Part shown: positions 50,925 to 59,706 of the stretch, piece by piece
Position numbering within the stretch: the stretch's first letter is position 1
Layout of the letters: each line of letters begins with the position of its first letter
From: an uncultured Eubacteriales bacterium
GTDB lineage: Bacteria > Bacillota > Clostridia > Peptostreptococcales > Anaerovoracaceae
DNA length: 59,706 nucleotides
Assembly: GCA_902776725.1 (NCBI GenBank)
Contig: CACYQX010000006.1
Coordinates: 1-59,706 of the forward strand
Direction: 5' to 3'
Translations under genes and position numbers: made by a program
Notes under the pieces: generated by a model
What the model was told of the DNA's origin: nothing
Databases searched by the model: none
The model's input: only the letters and a program-made list of their open reading frames with translations

Positions 50925-52859
50925 CTACCAATAATATGTGTCTTCATTTACCACGGTCTTGGCTCCTTCAACGGCGCCGTTTCCGTAGGGGAATGCTATA
51001 TGGTCTTCGAGGCTGATTCCCTCAAGTATCTGGACGTATTCTCCGTACCAGGTCTTGCCGCAGCGCACGTATTGTTTTGCCAGTTTTCCGTCAACATCCA
51101 TCATTACGTATTTACCGGAAGGATCGCTTCTGACGTATGCGGTTGGAAGGTGAATCGAAGACTCGTCAGAAGAATTGGATGGCAGCTTCAGCTGAATCCA
51201 AGCCCAAGGATCCAGGTCACCCATATCCTCAAAATAGGCGAGGAAGCCATAGGTGGACGAATTGGGGTTTCCGCCGTAGTAGTAATAATTGTTATCCATC
51301 GGATATTCGTCGATTGAAGAAATGGTTCCGCTGTACATCTGGCCGGTTTCCCAAACGTAGGCCGTGACTTCCTGTCCGACGCTGAATTGATCAAGGAGGA
51401 GTTCTGAGATGCCTCCCTGTATAACCATTCCGTTTCCGGCTTCGACCTTTAAGAAGGCTGAACCATCCTTAGGCATATTGTTTGGATCGCCGAGGACAGT
51501 AACCGTACCGTCTCTTTTTGCTCTTACGATGCCATCGGCCATTTGTTCTTTGTGCATATTAAGATTTAGTCGACTTCTCCTTAAGGCGAGATCGAGATCT
51601 TTAATAAGTCGCTGCTGTTGATATATTGCTGCGGCAAGTTCCGCGGCAGTATATCCGTCTTGGTATTCAAAACTGTCGTCAGTGATGCCGTTCAAATCGT
51701 CGAGACTTGATGTGTCGTCCTCGAGTGGACGCATTGCGACGGACCAACTTGCATCGGGGTCCTGCTCCGTGAGGAGACTCGTATAAAGCGTCCAAGAGGC
51801 GAGAAGGGGACCTGATGTTTTGTTTTCGCTCCTTACTTCTATCACTACGTAAGTGTTCGGTTTCTCTTCGCGAAGTTTATTGAGGAAGGAACCGTATATT
51901 CTTCCGTCTTCAGCGACAAGGTATCTGAGCGGATTGTAAAGAGTGCCCGCGTCCGGAACTACGATAGGATCGGGTGTCGGAGCAGGGGCTGGCGTCGGCT
52001 GTGGATTCGGGTCTGGTGTCGGCTGTGGATCGGGGTCGGTGCCCGAACCTTCGCCTGTGCCTGAGCCTTCGCCTGAGCCCGAACCTTCGCCTGTGCCTGA
52101 GCCTTCGCCTGAGCCCGAACCTTCGCCTGAGCCTGAGCCTTCGCCCGTGCCAGAGCCTTCGCCTGTGCCTGTGCCTTCGCCTGTGCCTGTGCCTTCGCCG
52201 GTTCCTGAGCCTTCGCCGGTTCCTGAACCTTCGCCGGTTCCTGTGCTATCACCGCCGGAACTATCGCCTTCGTTGCTTTCAGCATTGCTGCTATCCGGTT
52301 CGCTGTCTTCAGGCTTCAGGATGATAGGCGAAAGATAATAGAATTCCAAATCGCCGTTCTCACCGTCGAGATAATTCCATGCATCTATTACCTTTGATTT
52401 CGCAGGTTTTACGGGTGTGGGATCGGGTTCGGGCTCCGGTTCCGGCATAGGTTGCGGATCCGGGATAGGGGTTGTATTTTGAAGTCTTCTCAGTTCTGTG
52501 TATGCGTTGTCGAGATCGTTTTCCGCGCGAAGAACGGACAGCTCCATCAACTGAAGAGTTATCTCTTGTCCGGTCATATCAAAACCGATCAAAGGGTCTC
52601 CGGCTTTAACTTCCTGGCCTTTTGTTACATATATGTCGGTGATTATCTGCGTGCTGCTTACGTAGACTTGTTGGCTGTCGGAATCATAGACGGATCCATC
52701 AAGTGAAACTTCCTCGTCGAACCAATTCATATTGATCGTGGAAACGGGGACCACATCAGCAGTTGCCGTTGTGCTCCTAAATGCCCTCGCGCCAAAAAAC
52801 GCAGCAACGAGCAGGGCGAGTATGATTATAGGTATCAGTATCTTTTTATAAGCCTTCAT
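50925..52859 (-). CDS. Periplasmic adaptor-like (HlyD/MacA family) protein with Gly-Glu-Ser repeat insert
   Basis: A 644-residue membrane-fusion adaptor. One N-terminal membrane helix ([21 protein letters not shown]) is followed by a biotinyl-lipoyl half motif ([11 protein letters not shown]) and helical hairpin sequence. A ~90-residue repeat of [12 protein letters not shown] units (nucleotides ~52040-52250) then leads into Pro/Asp-rich PDPQPTPDP segments. The second lipoyl half ([25 protein letters not shown]) and beta-barrel domains follow. The insert is coded by tandem 18-base repeats and looks like a flexible spacer crossing the wall. It partners the permease 12 bases downstream. A second, normal-sized adaptor is encoded in the same unit. 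Confidence 0.88.
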   Translation of the reverse strand: MKAYKKILIPIIILALLVAAFFGARAFRSTTATADVVPVSTINMNWFDEEVSLDGSVYDSDSQQVYVSSTQIITDIYVTKGQEVKAGDPLIGFDMTGQEITLQLMELSVLRAENDLDNAYTELRRLQNTTPIPDPQPMPEPEPEPDPTPVKPAKSKVIDAWNYLDGENGDLEFYYLSPIILKPEDSEPDSSNAESNEGDSSGGDSTGTGEGSGTGEGSGTGEGTGTGEGTGTGEGSGTGEGSGSGEGSGSGEGSGTGEGSGSGEGSGTGEGSGTDPDPQPTPDPNPQPTPAPAPTPDPIVVPDAGTLYNPLRYLVAEDGRIYGSFLNKLREEKPNTYVVIEVRSENKTSGPLLASWTLYTSLLTEQDPDASWSVAMRPLEDDTSSLDDLNGITDDSFEYQDGYTAAELAAAIYQQQRLIKDLDLALRRSRLNLNMHKEQMADGIVRAKRDGTVTVLGDPNNMPKDGSAFLKVEAGNGMVIQGGISELLLDQFSVGQEVTAYVWETGQMYSGTISSIDEYPMDNNYYYYGGNPNSSTYGFLAYFEDMGDLDPWAWIQLKLPSNSSDESSIHLPTAYVRSDPSGKYVMMDVDGKLAKQYVRCGKTWYGEYVQILEGISLEDHIAFPYGNGAVEGAKTVVNEDTYYW

Positions 52860-52861
52860 AG

Positions 52862-53545
52862 TTATGCACCTATACCTTCATCGTCAAAAAGTTTTCCGTC
52901 TATAATATTTACGATACGACGTGCATAAGATGCTACATTTGCATCGTGCGTAATCATTAGAATCGTCGTGCCTTCTTCGTTTAGCTTTTGGAAGAGCTCC
53001 ATGACCTGCTTTCCGCTGGTCTGATCAAGTGCCCCCGTAGGTTCGTCTGCGAGAAGAATGCTGGGCGAGTTTATCATTGCGCGAGCAATTGCGACGCGCT
53101 GTTTTTGTCCGCCGGAAAGCTGAGTGGGGAGGAAGGTTGTTCTGTCCTCGAGCCCCACGCGCTTAAGAGATTCGTATGCTCTATCGGTTCTTTCCTGCTT
53201 GCTTACGCCCGCATAAATCAAAGGGAGGGCGACATTGTCGAGTGCCGTCTCCTGCGGAAGAAGCTGAAAGGTCTGGAATACGAATCCGATTTTATTAAGT
53301 CTGACATCGGAAAGCTGTTTCTCGCTGAGGTTGGAAATATCTTCGCCTTCGAGATAATAGGTTCCGGATGTTGCTCTGTCCAAGCAGCCTATGATGTTCA
53401 TCAAAGTTGATTTTCCCGATCCGCTCGGTCCCATAACGGCAAGGTATTCTTGCTCGTTAACTTTGAGATTTACATCCTTAAGTACGGGGACCTCGAGTTG
53501 ATCCTGACCATAGGTTTTGCAGATATCTCTTAAGTCAAGTATCAT
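52862..53545 (-). CDS. MacB/LolD-type ABC transporter ATPase
   Basis: A 227-residue ATPase of the MacB/LolD class with Walker [11 protein letters not shown]-loop [11 protein letters not shown], signature [14 protein letters not shown], Walker [13 protein letters not shown] and the switch MITHD. These drive FtsX-type permeases. The ATG at 53545 is chosen because GGAGG lies upstream; the frame remains open much further but through the end of the preceding gene. Start and upstream stop overlap as ATGA, showing translational coupling to the first adaptor gene. The next gene begins 2 bases after its stop. Confidence 0.94.
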   Translation of the reverse strand: MILDLRDICKTYGQDQLEVPVLKDVNLKVNEQEYLAVMGPSGSGKSTLMNIIGCLDRATSGTYYLEGEDISNLSEKQLSDVRLNKIGFVFQTFQLLPQETALDNVALPLIYAGVSKQERTDRAYESLKRVGLEDRTTFLPTQLSGGQKQRVAIARAMINSPSILLADEPTGALDQTSGKQVMELFQKLNEEGTTILMITHDANVASYARRIVNIIDGKLFDDEGIGA

Positions 53546-54657
53546 TCCCAAACCTCCGATATATCTACGGCCTTCATTCCTTCCGTAAGCGTTTCGTCGG
53601 GCCAGGTTATGAGACTGTCTTCTGTTAGTCCGCTCAAGATTTCGATGGTATATGTATCCTCGTCGAGTTCTCCGAGTTCGACAAATACCTTGACTGTCTT
53701 TCCGCGTTCTGCGGACCAAACAAATGGATTTCCGTTATCGTCGTATGTTATGAAACTCATATCGAGCCAGAGTCCATCCTTCTTTTCTGTTTCGCCTTGA
53801 CCATAGTCGGGTTCGATGAACACGTGTTGACCCAGCATAAGGCCTTCGGTATTTTCGAGTTGGACATAGAAGGGGTAGCTTGACGATTTTTCGCCGGAGC
53901 TCTCATCGTAGAAATAGCCGTTATTGTTTTCGTTTGCGGGTTCTGTTTCTATATTGCTGATTTTTCCCGGCCAGGTGACGCTTTCGTCAACGCGGGAGCG
54001 GATGATTACTTCCATGCCCGGATATATGCTGCCGATGGTTTGCTCGGTAACCTTTCCTTTGATTCTGAATTCTCCGGTTTCGGTTACCGCAACAACCGGA
54101 AGGTCGCTTCCCATGGAATCCGTTCCTCCGTCAGGGTTTACGGCCTTTACGACACCGTCGATTGTGGAGAGAACCTCGGACTGTTCGATTTCCTGTTGAT
54201 AACGTTCGAGTTCCGCCTGTTTCTGTCTTATCTCCAGTTGTCTTTCACTTATCTGAAGTTGGATTTCGGTTGAGCCTCCGGCTGCGCGAAGGACTTCGAT
54301 TTCGTTGTTCAGACCTTCTATATCAAGATTGATGCTTGATATGCTGTTTTCCGCGCTGCGCACGTCATATCTAAAGAGGGGGGTTCCTATTTTGACCTCC
54401 TGTCCTACTGTTACATAGATTTCTTCGACAGTTCTTTCGCCGTCGCGCTTATAGCTCTGCGTTTTCTGCGCTTCGACAACGCCTGAATATCGGTCGACTG
54501 TGAAACCGTAGTTTTGGAAGTCGGATATCTTCTGCATATATACTGCGTCTTCCATTGAAGCTGCCGATCCGCCCCATTTCATCCAAGCAAAAAATGCCGC
54601 AGCGGCGATTATCGCTATGAGGCATATTGCGAGAATTATTTTCTTAGTCTTGGTCAT
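53542..54657 (-). CDS. Periplasmic adaptor-like (HlyD/MacA family) protein, first copy
   Basis: A 371-residue membrane-fusion adaptor of normal length. It has an N-terminal membrane helix (KIILAICLIAIIAAAAFFAW), a lipoyl half (VTVGQEVKIGTPLFRYD), and a coiled-coil hairpin (~95-150; QLQISERQLEIRQKQAELERY). The second lipoyl half is STIDGVVKAVNPDGG, with beta-barrel domains after it. It heads the minus-strand efflux unit and overlaps the ATPase start by four bases. Having two adaptors for one permease suggests either a mixed complex or alternative partners. Confidence 0.92.
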   Translation of the reverse strand: MTKTKKIILAICLIAIIAAAAFFAWMKWGGSAASMEDAVYMQKISDFQNYGFTVDRYSGVVEAQKTQSYKRDGERTVEEIYVTVGQEVKIGTPLFRYDVRSAENSISSINLDIEGLNNEIEVLRAAGGSTEIQLQISERQLEIRQKQAELERYQQEIEQSEVLSTIDGVVKAVNPDGGTDSMGSDLPVVAVTETGEFRIKGKVTEQTIGSIYPGMEVIIRSRVDESVTWPGKISNIETEPANENNNGYFYDESSGEKSSSYPFYVQLENTEGLMLGQHVFIEPDYGQGETEKKDGLWLDMSFITYDDNGNPFVWSAERGKTVKVFVELGELDEDTYTIEILSGLTEDSLITWPDETLTEGMKAVDISEVWE

Positions 54658-54691
54658 ACATTTCCGCCTTTCTCTTTCTTAGACCATTCAA

Positions 54692-56545
54692 TTATATCAT
54701 ATTGCTGTCGACTTTTTTAAGGGAAACGATGGCCTTGAAGAGATCGCCATCGATGGAAATATCAAAGTTTCCGCCCATGAGTGCGGTGAGGTCGCTCGCT
54801 ATTGCAAGGCCGAGGCCGCTTCCTTCTGTATTTCTGGAATCGTCGCCGCGTTTAAATCTCTCGAGGAGTTCCTGAGAACTTATATTGAGCTGATCGCGGG
54901 ACATATTCTTTACTTCGAGGATTATCTGATCGTCCTTTTCAAAAATGTCCATATATGCTCTAGTACCGCTTAAGGAGTATTTGGTCACATTTGTAAGGAT
55001 GTTTTCTATAACTCTCCAGAGGAGTTTTCCGTCGGCATAGACCATGGTATTATCCGTCTGCTTGCTGAGAACCACGTCTATATTATTCCTGTTTATGCTT
55101 TCGTCGAGCTCTGCAAGGGCCTGCTCTACCATCGCGTGCATATCCAGCTTTTCGATGGTGACGGGGATATCGCCGCTTGCGGCCTTTGCTGCCTCAAAAA
55201 GGTCATCCGTTAGCTTTTGGAGCCTCTCGGTTTTTTCGGAGATTATCCTTACGTATTCCGGAGCCTGAGGGCTGTCCAGTCCTTCCTTCTTCAGGAGGTC
55301 TACATAGGAACTCATAGATGTAAGCGGAGTTCTTATATCGTGCGAAACGTTGGAGATGAGCTCGGTGCGAAGCCTCTGGCTCTTGAGTTCCTTCTGAATT
55401 GCGAGGTCCTGCGCTTCGGAGATTGAGTTTACGGAGCTTGCAAGACGTCCGAGCTCGCCGTTACCGAGGTCGGGAACCTTATATGTGAAATTGCCCTTTT
55501 GAAGTTCGCTGATTCCGGTTCTTACCTTTTCGTATTTTCCTATCTGCTTAGGTACAAAGATGCAGATCAAAGCTATCATTACTAGTGCACCGATTCCGAT
55601 TAGGATTACGGATTCATAGCCGAGGAGTCCTATTGCGATTGCTGCCGCAATGAACATCAGTGCCACGGCGCCGATCAGAGTCCCGAGAACCTTGCCTTTG
55701 AGCGCGGGGCTTGAGGCTGCGTTCTCAATTACGTTGCATGCGATGTAACCGAGTATGGTGGTGCGCAAGAAGCTCCTTGCCTTGATTCTTCTGACGATTG
55801 AGAGTAGGGCAATCAAATCGATCGAGACGATTGCGAGTGTGCCTATGCTTGCGATTACGAGAAGGATCCATCTTGGTTCAAAGGCATAGTCGAGAATACG
55901 CAAACCAAAGGAGTAGTCCATCCAATTTCTTATCGTTTCAAAATTTGGGTTGTTATTCAGGAGAGTCAAGAAAAGGTTTTCGCCGTAATTGCTCTTGAAG
56001 AGCCATGTCTGTGCCAGTAGGAATACAAAATATAAACCGATTGTGGCAGCTGCGGCTACGATTATATCGACCTCGACAAAGATTCTGTCGAACCAGCCAA
56101 GTTTAACATTTCCGTTTTCGTCCTTCGGTCCTGTCTTTGCTATTGCCAGTGCCAGAGAGAGAAGGGAGACTATAATGGCTGCTATCTCGATGAGCCATAG
56201 TTTGCCCATATAATCACGGTAAATATTATCGTTAAACTTGATGTCGAAGAATTTGGTTTCGGCTTTGTATTTGGCAAATTCCTCGGGGTTCTCGGCGGAT
56301 AAATCATAGCTGTAGTAGTAGACATCGTAGTGATAGGAATTATACTCTACAACTTCACCCTCGTAGGTAAGATATGTATACCCATAGGAGTTAAGGGTTT
56401 CGGTACTGCTTTTGACGCTTGTAAGCCAGATTATTCCGCATAGTACGAGAAGGGCGACGGTAGCCGCCACAACAAAAAGAAAGCCCGCAGAAATCGTGGT
56501 GCTGCGCCTTGCCAGATTCTTTGTGGAAATTGCTGTTTTGTCCAT
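54692..56545 (-). CDS. Membrane sensor histidine kinase (orphan)
   Basis: A 617-residue kinase. The N-terminal half has seven or so membrane helices with one larger extracytoplasmic loop near residues 50-110. A HAMP-like segment (FVPKQIGKYEKVRTGISELQKGNFTYKVPD) is followed by the DHp domain with the phospho-acceptor His in NVSHDIRTPLTSMSSYVDLL. The catalytic ATPase domain has N box VIENILTNVTKYSL and GSGLGLAIA. The ATG at 56545 follows AAGGAG. No response regulator gene is next to it on either side, so its partner must be elsewhere. It lies 34 bases upstream of the efflux unit on the same strand and may control it; this is inference. Confidence 0.92.
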   Translation of the reverse strand: MDKTAISTKNLARRSTTISAGFLFVVAATVALLVLCGIIWLTSVKSSTETLNSYGYTYLTYEGEVVEYNSYHYDVYYYSYDLSAENPEEFAKYKAETKFFDIKFNDNIYRDYMGKLWLIEIAAIIVSLLSLALAIAKTGPKDENGNVKLGWFDRIFVEVDIIVAAAATIGLYFVFLLAQTWLFKSNYGENLFLTLLNNNPNFETIRNWMDYSFGLRILDYAFEPRWILLVIASIGTLAIVSIDLIALLSIVRRIKARSFLRTTILGYIACNVIENAASSPALKGKVLGTLIGAVALMFIAAAIAIGLLGYESVILIGIGALVMIALICIFVPKQIGKYEKVRTGISELQKGNFTYKVPDLGNGELGRLASSVNSISEAQDLAIQKELKSQRLRTELISNVSHDIRTPLTSMSSYVDLLKKEGLDSPQAPEYVRIISEKTERLQKLTDDLFEAAKAASGDIPVTIEKLDMHAMVEQALAELDESINRNNIDVVLSKQTDNTMVYADGKLLWRVIENILTNVTKYSLSGTRAYMDIFEKDDQIILEVKNMSRDQLNISSQELLERFKRGDDSRNTEGSGLGLAIASDLTALMGGNFDISIDGDLFKAIVSLKKVDSNMI

Positions 56546-56623
56546 GTTTTTTCTCCTTAATACAGGAATAATGTAGCATACCAATATTAAGGAAAAAGTG
56601 GGCAAATTCTTATGAATTTCTTA

Positions 56624-57400
56624 CTATTTGTTTTTTGAAATGAATGTCCTGATTACAAAGGTCACTAAGAGCATGTACACAGCCAGAATCAGGATGCATG
56701 GAAGTGCATAGAGGAAAGGACAGGGGATGTATTTATAGAACAACTCCAGTATCGGATTTCCTTCGGTTTGCATTAGGAAGAAATAGTTCGGATTTGGGCA
56801 TAGCTTAAAGAATTTAAGAATAAGGTTTATTCCAAATACGATGGTTGCGACGATTAATAGCATAAGTGCCGCGCCGGGAAGATCCTTGTATTCCGGTTTA
56901 TAGAAGTCGAGGGTATAAAGGGCGATGGCTTCCATTATTATGATGATATGTATTCCGTAGAAGCCGAGTATTCTCGGAAGAAGAATCGAATAACCGGAGA
57001 AACCGAGTGCCGGCATCAAAATAGCCATGAGAGCGCCTAGCGGTGCGACAAAGAAGCAGAAGCTCAGGAGGGAGCGTTTCTTTGTTGCAACGGCAATGGG
57101 CATAAGCATCATATGGATATTGCAAAGGTGAAGCGGGAGCTCCTGCCACCAGTTGAATCCGCCGTATTTGTCTGCGACGATATCGTATTCCGTATCGAGG
57201 GAGAGTGCGTATTTATAGCAAAAGAAACCTGCGATTGTCAAAAGGCAGATTGCTATATAAACACCCCTTTTAGCACCTTCGGTTGCGCCCTTTAGTATCT
57301 TTGTCATAACCCAGAGAAGAATAATTCCGAGAAGGAACAGGGCTATGAACATCGGGCTAAGGGGTTTAACTATCAGTAATTTGTTGATTAAATTAGCCAT
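56624..57400 (-). CDS. YwaF family integral membrane protein (TIGR02206)
   Basis: A 258-residue membrane protein with six to seven helices matching the YwaF/TIGR02206 family. The recognisable conserved parts are WWQELPLHLCNIHMML (residues ~84-99) and NYFFLMQTEGNPILELFYKYIP near residue 205. The function is unknown in bacteria; distant eukaryotic relatives (TMEM164) are acyltransferases in lipid metabolism, with His and Cys at the first motif. It is the first gene of the minus-strand run, 78 bases upstream of the sensor kinase start. Confidence 0.88.
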   Translation of the reverse strand: MANLINKLLIVKPLSPMFIALFLLGIILLWVMTKILKGATEGAKRGVYIAICLLTIAGFFCYKYALSLDTEYDIVADKYGGFNWWQELPLHLCNIHMMLMPIAVATKKRSLLSFCFFVAPLGALMAILMPALGFSGYSILLPRILGFYGIHIIIIMEAIALYTLDFYKPEYKDLPGAALMLLIVATIVFGINLILKFFKLCPNPNYFFLMQTEGNPILELFYKYIPCPFLYALPCILILAVYMLLVTFVIRTFISKNK

Positions 57401-57479
57401 ATCATTATTTTACACGACTTTCGGAGAGAGTTGCCTTAATTATTTCTTAAATCTTTTGGTGTACGCATTGATTTTGCGC

Positions 57480-57508
57480 TTGACAGAGTTAAAGTGCGGG
57501 TGTAAGAT
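57480..57508 (+). promoter_or_regulatory. Promoter of the T-box/trpB unit
   Basis: TTGACA (57480-57485), 17 bases, TAAGAT (57503-57508), with a predicted start near 57515 just before the T-box leader. Confidence 0.65.
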
Positions 57509-57514
57509 TACCTA

Positions 57515-57786
57515 AATTCAATAACAAACCTTTGAGGGAGAGTAGTAGCAGATGACGCTTAGGAAGAGAGAGCCGCGGACGGTGGAAGCGCGGACCAAAA
57601 GGCTTCTGTGAATGGACTCCTGAGGGCAAACCGAACGGACTGAAGTTTTAGTAGGGGAGACGGAGTGATTCTCCGTAATCAAAGTCAGCGTATGTCAGTA
57701 CGCGTATGAGTGGGCGCATTAGCGTCAAGCCGGGTGGCACCGCAGGAAATCATCTCCTGTCCCAGCATCAGGGACGGGAGTTTTTT
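57515..57786 (+). promoter_or_regulatory. Tryptophan T-box leader with terminator
   Basis: The leader senses uncharged tRNA. The conserved T-box GGGTGGCACCGC is at 57732-57743. The terminator stem CTCCTGTCCC (57754-57763) pairs with GGGACGGGAG (57771-57780) and is followed by six T bases (57781-57786). In Stem I, AGTAG-type sequence near 57541 and a specifier loop reading GAATGGACTCC place TGG (57613-57615), followed by A, as the tryptophan specifier codon. The downstream gene is a tryptophan synthase beta homologue, which agrees. Uncharged tRNA-Trp would favour antitermination and trpB expression. Confidence 0.9.
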
Positions 57787-57881
57787 ATTAGTCTCCTGTC
57801 TGAACTCAACGCGAGCCAAATGGCAAGGATGCGGAGCGCGAAATGGGCACATGCGTTTCCGCGAAAGAAAGGAGATATGAG

Positions 57882-59252
57882 ATGCCTAACGAAAAAATAC
57901 CTTATAAAATATACCTCGAAGAAAGTGAGATGCCGACGCATTATTATAATCTGCGTGCGGATATGGAGAAGAAACCTGCACCCTTACTACATCCGGGAAC
58001 GGGTGAACCTTTGAAGTTTGAGGATATGCAGGCTATATTCTGCGATGAACTGATAAAACAGGAACTCGATGAGGAAACCAGATATATACCAATCCCGGAT
58101 GAAATCAGGGATTTCTATAAGATGTATAGGCCGTCGCCGCTCGTAAGGGCATACTGCCTAGAGGAGAGGCTCGGAACGCCGGCAAAGATCTATTATAAAT
58201 TCGAAGGTAATAATACGAGCGGCTCCCATAAGTTAAACTCCGCAATTGCTCAGGCGTATTATGCCAAGAAGCAAGGATTAAAGGGCGTTACCACTGAGAC
58301 CGGAGCGGGGCAGTGGGGAACTGCGCTATCCATGGCTTGCAGTTATTTTGAACTCGACTGCAAAGTCTTTATGGTAAAGGTTAGCTACGAGCAAAAACCT
58401 TTCAGAAGAGAGGTAATGAGGACCTATGGCGCGAGTGTTACACCTTCTCCGTCTGAGACTACAAACGTCGGAAGAAAGATTCTCGAGGAATTCCCGGGAA
58501 CCGGCGGCTCGCTCGGATGCGCTATATCAGAAGCCGTTGAAGCGGCTACGAGCACAGAAGGATATAGATATGTTCTCGGAAGCGTGCTCAACCAGGTGCT
58601 TCTCCACCAGAGCGTAATCGGCCTCGAGGCAAAGACCGCGATGGATAAATACGGAATAAAACCCGATGTTATAATAGGTTCTGCAGGCGGAGGATCAAAC
58701 CTCGGAGGACTAATCGCCCCGTTTATGGGCGAGAAGCTTAGAGGTGAGGCGGACTACGAAATCATCGCGGTTGAACCAGCATCCTGCCCGAGCTTCACGC
58801 GTGGTAAATACGCTTACGACTTTGCGGATACCGGAAAGGTATGCCCGCTTGCAAAGATGTATACGCTTGGATCGGGATTTATGCCTGCACCAAATCATGC
58901 GGGAGGCCTGAGATACCACGGAATGAGCCCGGTTCTCTCTGAACTCTACGATCAGGGAATGATGAAGGCCGTTACGGCGTTTCAGACGGATGTCTTTGAC
59001 GCTGCAGAGGAATTTGCAAGAGTAGAAGGAATACTTCCTGCGCCTGAATCGGGACATGCCATCAAGGCTGCCCTTGACGAAGCAAAGAAATGCATAGAGA
59101 CCGGAGAAGAAAAGACGATACTCTTTGGTCTTACGGGCACGGGATACTTTGATCTTACTGCGTACAAGAATTTTAACGACGGAACGATGACGGATCAAGA
59201 ACCGACGGATGAGGAACTTGCGAAGAGCCTCGCAGCACTTCCAAAGTTTTAA
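57882..59252 (+). CDS. trpB: Tryptophan synthase beta chain-like PLP enzyme (TrpB2 type)
   Basis: The enzyme joins indole and serine to tryptophan, using pyridoxal phosphate. The 456-residue protein is the longer TrpB2 form (TIGR01415). It has an N-terminal extension (PYKIYLEESEMPTHYYNLRAD), the PLP lysine in NTSGSHKLNSA near residue 110, ETGAGQWGTALS near residue 131, and the phosphate-binding GSAGGGSNLGG near residue 280. The ATG at 57882 follows AAAGGAG at eight bases. No trpA or other trp genes are nearby, and TrpB2 enzymes can use free indole, so a salvage role is likely. The Trp T-box controls it, and a terminator follows. Confidence 0.95.
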   Translation: MPNEKIPYKIYLEESEMPTHYYNLRADMEKKPAPLLHPGTGEPLKFEDMQAIFCDELIKQELDEETRYIPIPDEIRDFYKMYRPSPLVRAYCLEERLGTPAKIYYKFEGNNTSGSHKLNSAIAQAYYAKKQGLKGVTTETGAGQWGTALSMACSYFELDCKVFMVKVSYEQKPFRREVMRTYGASVTPSPSETTNVGRKILEEFPGTGGSLGCAISEAVEAATSTEGYRYVLGSVLNQVLLHQSVIGLEAKTAMDKYGIKPDVIIGSAGGGSNLGGLIAPFMGEKLRGEADYEIIAVEPASCPSFTRGKYAYDFADTGKVCPLAKMYTLGSGFMPAPNHAGGLRYHGMSPVLSELYDQGMMKAVTAFQTDVFDAAEEFARVEGILPAPESGHAIKAALDEAKKCIETGEEKTILFGLTGTGYFDLTAYKNFNDGTMTDQEPTDEELAKSLAALPKF

Positions 59253-59263
59253 ATCGGATAATC

Positions 59264-59300
59264 AAAGAGGACTGCCGAGATAGGCAGTCCTCTTTTTTTT
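59264..59300. terminator. Terminator between trpB and the convergent thiolase gene
   Basis: AAAGAGGACTGCC (59264-59276) pairs with GGCAGTCCTCTTT (59283-59295) around GAGATA, followed by TTTTT on the plus strand. On the minus strand the stem is followed by only TTTGAT, so it works best for trpB. Confidence 0.88.
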
Positions 59301-59311
59301 ATCGGGTTTGA

Positions 59312-59706
59312 TTAGATTTCGCGCGTCCAGAGCGAGGCCATCGCGGGACCTCCGCCTACGCAGAGCGATGCACATCCGATCTTATAATCCTCGTGAATCA
59401 TTTCGTAAATCAAGCTTACGATGATGCGGAGTGCGGTGCAGCCGACGGGGTGTCCGAGGGCTATGCCCGAACCGTTTACATTGCAGCGATCCATCGGAAG
59501 ATCAAATCCGTAGTCTTCCTTGAGCTTTCTTCCTACGCCCAGGAACTGTGCCGCAAAGGCTTCGTTGATTTCCCAATAATCGACATCGTCAAATGTAAGA
59601 CCGGCACCCTTTAGACATTTTGGAATTACGGCGGCAGGACCGAGACCCATGACGTGAGGTTCAACGCCTTCCGCGCAGATATAGAGCATCTTTGCGAGAG
59701 GCTTGA
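59312..59706 (-). CDS. Acetyl-CoA C-acetyltransferase (thiolase), C-terminal part (partial)
   Basis: The frame enters from the right edge (no start in the window) and ends at 59312, covering about 131 residues of a thiolase C-terminal domain. Thiolase condenses or cleaves acetoacetyl-CoA. Visible motifs are KPLAKM, GLGPAAVIPKCLKGAGL, WEINEAFAAQ, NVNGSGIALGHPVGCTALRI (catalytic His) and CASLCVGGGPAMA (catalytic Cys). All active-site residues expected in this half are present. It converges with trpB. Butyrate or acetoacetate metabolism would fit the anaerobic setting. Confidence 0.95.
   Translation of the reverse strand, partial: KPLAKMLYICAEGVEPHVMGLGPAAVIPKCLKGAGLTFDDVDYWEINEAFAAQFLGVGRKLKEDYGFDLPMDRCNVNGSGIALGHPVGCTALRIIVSLIYEMIHEDYKIGCASLCVGGGPAMASLWTREI

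Noticed and set aside
51943-52338. Pro/Ser-Glu repeat frames opposite the adaptor repeat insert
   Set aside because: Mirror images of the 18-base tandem repeats in the adaptor gene.

Overview
This is an ordinary stretch of chromosome from a low-to-mid GC anaerobic Firmicute, most likely a Clostridia member. My guess at family level (Anaerovoracaceae / Clostridiales Family XIII or a relative) is weak. The evidence is strong AGGAGG-type ribosome binding sites, a tryptophan T-box, a DUF436 (YwlG) and a DUF1292 gene, a clostridial-type NADP secondary alcohol dehydrogenase, a glycyl radical enzyme with its activase, and an aldo/keto reductase with two 4Fe-4S clusters. I saw no phage, insertion sequence, CRISPR array, rRNA or tRNA.

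Layout, left half. 1-3312: end of a probable glmM, then glmS, a ywlG-like gene and nadE, read together. 3454-3726: rpsT on the minus strand. 3919-6183: homoserine acyltransferase (MetA) fused in frame to aspartate kinase. 6295-10393: an unassigned structured RNA with its own promoter and terminator, then a PhnDCE-type ABC transporter. A cytosolic 5'-nucleotidase and an unrecognised P-loop protein follow. 13127-15654: AEC permease (minus), rdgB and yihY. 16031-16870: a G5-NlpC/P60 cell-wall hydrolase behind a leader with repeated CTTAAG boxes and a three-way-junction RNA fold. 17007-19418: divergent serA/serC with abutting promoters. 19444-23247: a degenerate D,D-carboxypeptidase homologue, uvrC and a DUF1292 gene. 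23422-25431: zinc alcohol dehydrogenase plus a CobW-type metallochaperone. 25515-26927: a MATE exporter.

Layout, right half. 26863-41535 is the accessory-looking core. An AraC regulator diverges from a glycyl radical enzyme and its activase. These are followed by an M20 amidohydrolase, a CoA-disulfide reductase/rhodanese, a C_GCAxxG_C_C protein, an SDR, a small membrane protein and a second, paralogous M20 amidohydrolase. A long imperfect inverted repeat separates this run from a convergent pair: a third M20 peptidase and a D-aminoacylase-like amidohydrolase. A urea transporter is divergent to that pair. 41546-47336: an A-rich tract, a histone H1-like Lys/Ala repeat protein and a complete Dpp/Opp-type ABC importer. 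47396-49664: ferredoxin-type aldo/keto reductase and a C45 (penicillin acyltransferase-like) hydrolase. 49665-57400 (minus): a MacB-like efflux system with two different adaptors, an orphan sensor kinase and a YwaF-like membrane protein. 57515-59252: a tryptophan T-box and TrpB2. 59312-end: a truncated thiolase.

How it may work together (inference). The 26.8-49.7 kb region looks like a peptide/amide scavenging and fermentation neighbourhood: an oligopeptide importer, four amide-bond hydrolases of the M20/amidohydrolase classes plus one C45 hydrolase, and oxygen-sensitive carbon chemistry by the glycyl radical enzyme. That enzyme carries Gln where the known dehydratase members usually carry Glu two residues after the active cysteine, so its substrate is open. 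The most unusual items are this glycyl radical locus, the MetA-aspartokinase fusion, the unassigned RNA before phnD, the switch-like leader before the NlpC/P60 gene, the ~183-bp inverted repeat, and the carboxypeptidase homologue that lacks the SxxK lysine.
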